DNA of 64,000 bases from Amphibalanus amphitrite. Lineage: Eukaryota; Arthropoda; Thecostraca; Balanomorpha; Balanidae. Position 1 is the first letter of the stretch, and each line of letters starts with the position of its first letter. Position numbers and translations under genes: made by a program. This document shows positions 58,183-64,000 of this stretch, in pieces. The notes below the pieces were generated by a model that was not told the origin of the DNA, did not search any database, and was given only the letters and a program-made list of their open reading frames with translations. The stretch is taken from NCBI RefSeq assembly GCF_019059575.1, contig NW_024881502.1:620001-684000 (forward strand), written 5' to 3'.

Positions 58183-58503
58183 TGCCGCTGCCGGTGTCGA
58201 CGCTGGCAGCCATGGCCGGCGCCGAGCTGACGAGTTCCAACCTGGAAGCTCAGCGCGAGGGGCTGGCATTTGTTGCCGGCTTCGTGGCATACAAGTGTCA
58301 CCACATCGACGCCACCCTCGGTAGCCGGTCTCCTGACTTCTCGGGCGCCGCTGGAGACACTGAACACCCTGCCGAACAGCTGAATTGTGACGATCAGCCG
58401 AGGCCAGCTGTTTGTTCTGTCACAAGCCTGGATGGCCGCTGTGGAGGAGTTCGAGCGGAACTTCTGCCTGCTGATGGGGGCAACTGCAGATCAGGGGCCG
58501 TGA
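58183..58503 (+). pseudogene. P-element/THAP9-like transposase, C-terminal part
   Basis: After an acceptor (TTTCACAG) the frame reads LEAQREGLAFVAGFVAYKC, the conserved 'YVAGYVA'-type segment of P/THAP9 transposases. About 40 codons on, the homology continues in another frame: ISRGQLFVLSQAWMAAVEEF then ERNFCLLMG, matching 'SRGGLT.PS..W......FE..F' of the same family, then a TGA at 58,501. One frameshift near 58,385 separates the two. A further fragment, FIAVKQPQLGTRVSRKL at about 58,520-58,570, may be the last exon. No terminal repeats or THAP finger were found nearby, so this is a remnant of a P-type DNA transposon or of a decayed host gene derived from one. Confidence 0.7.
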
Positions 58504-58705
58504 GTCATATAGCGTCTCAAGCTGTTCATTGCCGTCAAGCAGCCTCAGCTCGGCACCCGCGTGTCCAGGAAGTTGGCAGGCACCCGTCTCCACCTCCCCC
58601 TTCGGTCCCTTAGCCTGACTGGACGAGGTCCGGCAGCTGAAAAGAGCCGATAGAAAAGTTGGCCATCATGCAAGGAGATCTAGGTGAGCTGGTAAACCGG
58701 CTCGT

Positions 58706-59260
58706 CTAGCGACTACGAGTCGGCGTGGTGCTGTGTGACTCGGTGTGGTGCGGCCGGCTCTGTGTGGGTGCTGTGCGACTCGGCATGGTGCCTCCGGCTG
58801 TGTGTAACGGCTTTGCGACTCGATGTGGTACGGCCGGCTCTGTTGGTGCTGTGCAACTCGGCATGGTGCCTCCGGCTGTGTGTACCGGCTGTGCGACTCG
58901 GTGTGGTACGGCCGGCTCTGTGTGGGTGCTGTGCGACTCGGCAATTGGTGCCTCCGGCTGTGTGTAACGGCTGTGCGACTCGATGTGGTACGGCCAGATC
59001 TGTTGGTGCTGTGCAACTCGGCGTGGTGCCTCCGGCTGTGTATAACGGCTGTGCGACTCGGTGTGGCAGGGCCAGATCTGTTGGTGCTGTGCAACTCGGC
59101 GTGGTGCCTCCGGCTGTGTGTAACGGCTGTGCGACTCGGTGTGGCAGGGCCAGATCTGTTGGTGCTGTGTGACTCGGCATGGTGCCTCCGGCTGTGTGTA
59201 ACGGCTGTGCGACTCACTGTGCGACTCGGCATTGGGTAACGGCTGTGCGTCTTGATATTG
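58706..59260. repeat. Long-unit minisatellite, about 65-80 bp, 7-8 copies
   Basis: The repeated order is GTGCTGTGCGACTCGG, TGGTGCCTCCGGCTGTGTGT, AACGGCTGTGCGACTCG and TGTGGTACGGCC, with unit lengths varying as segments are gained or lost. Long frames on both strands are repeat artefacts. Confidence 0.9.
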
Positions 59261-59452
59261 TACCACCAGCTGTGAGTAGCGGCCACCCGTAAGTGAAACT
59301 TAAAATATTTAGTGAAAATGTTTATTCGATTTTTCTCAGCAATGCAACTTAAGTGCATCCGTCCTGAGCGCCCTAGCAGGGCAGCGGAGCCGATGTAATT
59401 TCGGTGACTACTGACTCCTGACTTCTAGTTCCAAAAACTAATTCCGACTCCT

Positions 59453-59941
59453 CAGGGCTGCGGAGTCGGAGTCGGAGACCGGAGTCGGTCGGAGTCGACA
59501 GTTGTGACCGGAGTCGGAGTCGGAGTCGATTTTAGAAACCCGAGCCGGAGTCGGAGTCGGAGTCACCGAAAATCTGTCGACTCCGCAGTCCTGCTAGGTT
59601 TGCGGAGTCGGAGTCGGGAGTTGGAGTCGGTCGGAGTCGACAATTCTGCCCGGAGTCGGAGTCGGAGTCGCAGCTGGTTTTTGAAAGCCGGGGTCGGAGT
59701 CGGAGTCACCGAAAATCCATCGACTCCGCAGCCCTGCGACTCCTACTCCGGGCAGAACTGTCTATTCTGACCGATTCCGACTCAGACTCCGGGCAGCCCT
59801 GCAGCTCCGCAGTCTGCGGAACCGATGAATTTTTGGTGACTTCGACTCTGACTCCGGCTCCGGCTTCCAAAAACGACTCCGACTCCGATTCCGGCTCCAG
59901 TTCGACTCCGATCAAAGTCCGGTCCCGACTCCATAACCCTG
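59453..59941. mobile_element. (GGAGTC)n-type hAT-like MITE cluster
   Basis: CAGGGCTGCGGAGTCGGAGT opens the block and CGACTCC...ATAACCCTG closes it. The left half is GGAGTC repeats and the right half GACTCC repeats, with extra internal copies of CTCCGCAGNCCTG. CAGGGCTGCGGAGTCGG-type ends are known from hAT MITEs. Several end copies suggest two or three overlapping insertions. No clear 8-bp duplication was found. Confidence 0.65.
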
Positions 59942-60702
59942 CGCCCTGGGACCCATACAAGCCTCGCTGGTTTCGGCCCGCTTTTCCTGGACGTGACCTT
60001 ATGTCACTATTACTCACTTTTAAATGCGACATATTTTCAATTTCTAGTGCGAAAAGTGCTCGCGATAGCTTTTTGGGCGTTATAACACGAAAAAATGCCA
60101 CCGGAAAGTTCGTAGTAATGCTCTATACATAGGCCGGCCGCGGCGGGAGCACCCCAGTGACGTCATCCGGGGCCGGTAGGGGGCAAGATTACTTTACTAC
60201 TCAGGTTGGTTCACTAGGGAAATAAAGGCGCCGTGGTTACGTCACGGATTTGGTAGCAATCTGGTAGCAATTTTTGCAGACATCAATGGCGCACGTGTTG
60301 TTTGATCATCGCCATTCCTATTTTACTGCACTATTTTGTTATTTCACTGCAATGAATGTATTGTACATTACATTTAAAAAATAAAATAAAGAAATATTCG
60401 TAACCCAGCAAGTCAGTTATTCTTTGAGGCAACACTCAGTCAGCATTGAGCCTTCAGAATGTGTCATTTTATAGACTTTCTCACATTATCTACTCTAGTG
60501 GAAAACTTTCTTAGTCATCAAAAATGTATGCAGATATGAATAATTAGAACATTTTCAAAGTTTTATAGAAATAAGATTTCACGTTACATTATCATAAGGC
60601 TACCTGTCCATTTCGTCTAACCAATTAAATATGTACTTATCCAGCAGAAGGCAGGTACCTATGAGTAGGTACTAATATCTCTTATCTACACCAATATTTC
60701 AG
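59942..60702. other. No gene recognised
   Basis: A frame of about 100 codons at 59,833-60,132 overlaps the GACTCC repeat and is not supported. The rest is AT-rich. Confidence 0.35.
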
Positions 60703-60946
60703 GAAAATGACAGAGACTGAGAAGCTATTAATAGTTCAGCATATGAAAGGGATGTTATGGCTTATGCACATTGAAAAACATCAGATAATGCTTTTGATCC
60801 ATTTCATTCACCAGCACACACCAATCCGGCTCCTGGCTTCTGTCAAGGAAACAGTCCAAAATAATGCATTATTTTATTTCATTGACCACCTTGCAAAAGA
60901 CAAACAGCAAATACCTCACCACCAAAAACAGAAAAATAGTCAACAG
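60703..60946 (+). CDS. Candidate exon of an unrecognised gene
   Basis: Acceptor CAATATTTCAG and donor CAACAG|GTAGGT bound 244 bp that is open from an ATG 4 bp inside: MTETEKLLIVQHMKGMLWLM, then IEKHQIMLLIHFIHQHTPIR, SVKETVQNNALFYFIDHLAK and a Gln/Lys/His-rich end. It looks like a helical, His-rich peptide without a known domain. Codon content is unlike the surrounding noncoding DNA and both splice sites are good, but no partner exon was found. Confidence 0.4.
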
Positions 60947-61159
60947 GTAGGTACCAGCTAATCTAGCCATGCTGTGTCATGTGCCTTTGAAAAAACTTAA
61001 AGGAAATAGTTCACTTTCACGAAATTATTTTTTTTGCAATGGATTTCTGATTTTTTATGTTCAAAATGATCAGCAAAGAAAATAAAACCTTTTTACAGCA
61101 AAAGATTATTTTCTATATTTTTGATATAGGAAGAACTTTTCAGTTTCTGTAAGGCACAC

Positions 61160-61370
61160 GCGATCCAGTATGAAAAGAGCATGGGTCCCGAAAATTCTTA
61201 GAAACTAGAGAAATTATCGCGGCCACCGGCATTTGGGCGATCTGCTCGTGCTTTTGTTACTGGAGCGCCTCACTGGAGCGAATTTCTCTAGAGTTCTCGT
61301 AGATAATTTCTCTACTTTCTGAAGAATTTTCGGGACCCATGCTCGTTTCATACTGGATGCGAATATATGC
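61160..61370. mobile_element. Palindromic MITE, about 210 bp
   Basis: GCATGGGTCCCGAAAATTCT and AGAATTTTCGGGACCCATGC form a near-perfect inverted repeat reaching CCAGTATGAAA on both sides. AAGGCACAC occurs on each flank (61,151-61,159 and 61,371-61,379), a candidate 8-9-bp duplication. Confidence 0.7.
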
Positions 61371-61379
61371 AAGGCACAC

Positions 61380-62570
61380 ATCCTCAACGCAAGACACATT
61401 TTTCGGGACGAGAAATAGAATATCTTTGCCTAGGGTGATCGTTGGGCTGTAAAAGCTCCTGATTTATGCTCGTCTCAGCCCAAGCTACGGAACTGCTATT
61501 CCAGTTCAAAACCCATGTTAAAATGTGAACTATTTCCTTTAAGCAGTCAGGGTTGAATAAACACCCCAAACCTAGCCATTCATGCATGAACAAGTGCAAA
61601 TTCTGGTTGAGCATTTTAATAAAAATGAAACTAACAGCATTGTAGGTTACAATTATAAAAAGACAATTATAAAAAGAGGAAAATAACAGCAGAGCTTACC
61701 AGTGTCAGAAAAGTGGTTTGGGGATCTAAGTTCGCGGAACAAAATGTTTAGCTGCTCACGGAACAAAAATCATAAAGTAAGGCACTGTAGGGCCATGCGT
61801 ATTGTTCTAGGTATGCTTTAAGTATACAATATATTTGCCAGAGTCTCAGTCAGAAACAGCAGCTTCTACATATAAAATAAAGGTTCAAGGAACACAGCAG
61901 GTTGTGGCTATACAGCCCAAGTGTTAAGACTTATTTATAATTAGTTAGCAAATCTGGACATGCAGGTAATGGATGACCACTGATGCTCAAAATTATTCAT
62001 AATGGAAAATATACAAATTATTCTTAAAATTGTGAATGCAGTGAGAAAAATGAATGGGGTATAAAAATATACACAACATCCAGAATATGCTTTTCAAATG
62101 ACACATTTTCACCTTACCTTACCTTACCTTACCTTAGAAGTACACGGAATTTTGAGGCCAAGTAGCAGGCCTATTGGACCGGATCATTACTTTAAACTCG
62201 CTCTGTTTCTATTGATCGAAGACTGATGAATGTTTTTTTTTCACATGAAACAAAAACTGCTAAGTATATTGAAATACTATTTGAAATACCTTTAAGCAAA
62301 ATCAAAACATAGCCACGTGGACTGGTACCTACCTACCTAGATATTATCAGTATAAATGGCCTTGTACCTACCTATACCTATCTAATGCAAGTTTGACAAA
62401 TTTGACGCAATCCAGCTTGAAGCAAATAACCAACAAATAACGAACCACAAAGACACAAAAACATGCCAGCACTTAAAGAAAAAAGGTCTTGTGCAAGAAA
62501 ACCCCCAAAAACCATGCCACAAATGATTATAAATTATAATCAATAATAGATAATTGCCCACGCGCTTGCC
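61380..62570. other. No gene recognised; (CTTAC)n at about 62,112-62,135
   Basis: AT-rich. Only a short CCTTA pentamer repeat stands out. Confidence 0.4.
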
Positions 62571-62812
62571 GTGTCCGGACAAAATTTCGTCTGACATTTT
62601 TTCGTCGGACAGTTTTTCGTCCGCAGATTTTCGTCCGACTTTTTTCGTCTCGCATTTTTTCGTCTGTACATTTTTTCGTCTGTGCATTTTTTCGTCTGTA
62701 CATTTTTTCGTCTGTACATTTTTTCGTCCGGACATTTTTTCGTTCGTATATTTTTTTGTCTGTACATATTTTCGTCCGGACAATTTTTCGTTCAATAAAT
62801 TTTACGTCTGTG
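62571..62812. repeat. 16-bp minisatellite, CATTTTTTCGTCTGTA
   Basis: About 15 units of CATTTTTTCGTCTGTA, cleanest at 62,650-62,760 and more diverged at both ends. The Lys/Arg/Thr-rich minus-strand frames are artefacts. Confidence 0.9.
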
Positions 62813-63350
62813 CACCCAAGGTTGAGTGAAAACATACTACAATGCTATTCAACTGTGGAGGCAAATGACGTCATAATGATACTCGGGGCGAAGCAGCATA
62901 TTTACGTCTGGACAACGAGTTGCGTTGGAGAGGCCGGAAATAGTGGCGATTTCAGGACCGCAAGAATGGACCGTCATTGGAATGATTCTTTTTTAAACCG
63001 TGCACTCTTTTCGGCTGGAATTTAATAGTTACTACAAAATATTTTGTAATTACGTTTCCACCACCATCAGGGCTAAATTTTTAATACTATTGCATTTTGT
63101 CAAGAAGCATATAGTGCTGTTATATTGCAGTTTTAGCGCGTTTGTTACAAAATATGAAGCGAATAAGCGTCAGTGTAATTCATCAACAGTGCCAGAAGTT
63201 AACTTGAGGGAAAGCTATGCCAATTGCTCTTGTCCATCCACTAAAATTTATTAAATATTTTGCTTTGTGTATTCCAAAAGGAGAGGGAACTATTTCATTT
63301 GTGCCTTCATGTCAGAATTGAAGGTGGATCATTAAATTTTCAACGCAGTT
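62813..63350. other. No feature recognised
   Basis: AT-rich, with no supported exon. Confidence 0.35.
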
Positions 63351-63356
63351 TACATG

Positions 63357-63650
63357 AAACAAGCATTTGGTCTTTCTCGTTTATAAGCAGTGGCTAAGAA
63401 AAGGTTGATCAATCCTGAAGTTCAGTCATCGTACCTCAACTTGGCAGCAAGATCCCCCAACAAGGACAGAGGATATATTGTATACATGTCCTGTAAATCA
63501 AAACAAACAAGCATTTGGTCTTTCTTGTATATAAGCAGTGGCTAAGATAAGGTTGATCAATCCTGAAGTTCAGTCATCATACCTCAACTTGGCAGCAAGA
63601 TCCCCCAAGGACAGAGGATATATTGTAAACCTGTCCTGTTAATCAAAACA
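63357..63650. repeat. About 150-bp tandem duplication
   Basis: Two adjacent copies begin ACAAGCATTTGGTCTTTCT (about 63,359 and 63,508) and include GGTTGATCAATCCTGAAGTT and CCTCAACTTGGCAGCAAGAT. They differ by a few substitutions and a 3-bp indel, so the duplication is recent. Confidence 0.92.
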
Positions 63651-64000
63651 TTTTTGTGCCTTCAAACTTCAAAGGCTTAAGTTATCTGTGGTGTGTTCGG
63701 AGTTAGGCTATATGGCCGTTTTTGTTGTATGTTTATGTGGAGATTGAATATAACTGTGACCCTGTACTTGTTTGTATACTTACGGTCAAACAGGAAACAG
63801 CACATTCACATAACATACTCACCTAGCACCTAACTCATAGCTGTACCCTGCAGGATCTGTACTTGTTCATGTCTCGAGCATTAACAAAGCACTAAAGTAG
63901 CTTAGTAATCATTTCCCACATTTTCTGAGCATCTAACATGACATACAGCAGTGCAGAGCAGCTTCAGAGAAGAAACACTTTAAATGCACAGACTCACACC
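63651..64000. other. No feature recognised
   Basis: AT-rich sequence to the window edge. Confidence 0.35.

Noticed and set aside
58666-59358. Frames of 140-230 residues on both strands
   Set aside because: Products of the 65-80-bp satellite; no consistent register.
62382-62835. Lys/Arg/Thr-rich minus-strand protein
   Set aside because: Encoded by the 16-bp CATTTTTTCGTCTGTA satellite.

Overview
The window is animal nuclear DNA, most likely from an arthropod and perhaps a crustacean. Genes are sparse and intron-rich with GT-AG introns. One promoter candidate has a TCAGT initiator, the arthropod form. Transposons with target-site duplications are nested in one another, and a different tandem repeat occurs every few kilobases. 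The species cannot be named from sequence alone. Most long open frames here are minisatellite artefacts.

One host gene can be read from start to stop: an MBD2/3 methyl-CpG-binding-domain protein on the minus strand (41,720 down to 35,953), with six coding exons whose phases all fit and a 251-residue product. Its introns hold two tRNA-derived SINEs, a 1.17-kb TTAA-flanked element, a possible Harbinger-type MITE, a 20-bp satellite, and an array of about 46-bp units that repeats the splice acceptor and first codons of the last exon. Weaker host candidates are a small secreted peptide behind a TATA/Inr promoter (19,473-19,764), a CCAAT/Inr promoter with a 5' exon (about 15,890-16,056) and a lone exon at 60,703-60,946.

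The rest is mobile DNA and satellites. From left to right: a 5'-truncated CR1/L2-type LINE (1-1,028); GC-rich minisatellites; many elements flanked by TTAA with CCCTCGC or CCCGCGC ends, G-run/C-run terminal hairpins and interiors full of TGACCT and TGACGTCA motifs (3.7, 11.8, 20.1, 21.5, 25.0, 26.9, 28.3, 39.0, 47.8 and 48.8 kb); a 1.4-kb array of 33-bp units (17.2-18.7 kb); TA-flanked Tc1/mariner-type elements (23.1, 28.8 and 50.8 kb); an hAT element with a BED-finger exon (29.95-32.58 kb); the MBD2/3 gene; a 3.35-kb element with about 60-bp terminal inverted repeats and GCTCAA-N4-TTGAGC palindromes (42.6-45.96 kb); a 5.75-kb hAT-type composite holding several other elements (46.5-52.3 kb); a second LINE split by a 1.2-kb hAT element (52.4-56.9 kb); a P-element/THAP9-like transposase remnant (57.5-58.6 kb); and small MITEs and satellites to the end.

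The main observations are the duplicated splice acceptor in MBD2/3, the loss of the methyl-cytosine-contacting tyrosine in its MBD, the TTAA-element superfamily with its nuclear-receptor-like and CRE-like motifs, and a roughly 45-bp subterminal module shared by elements with unrelated ends.
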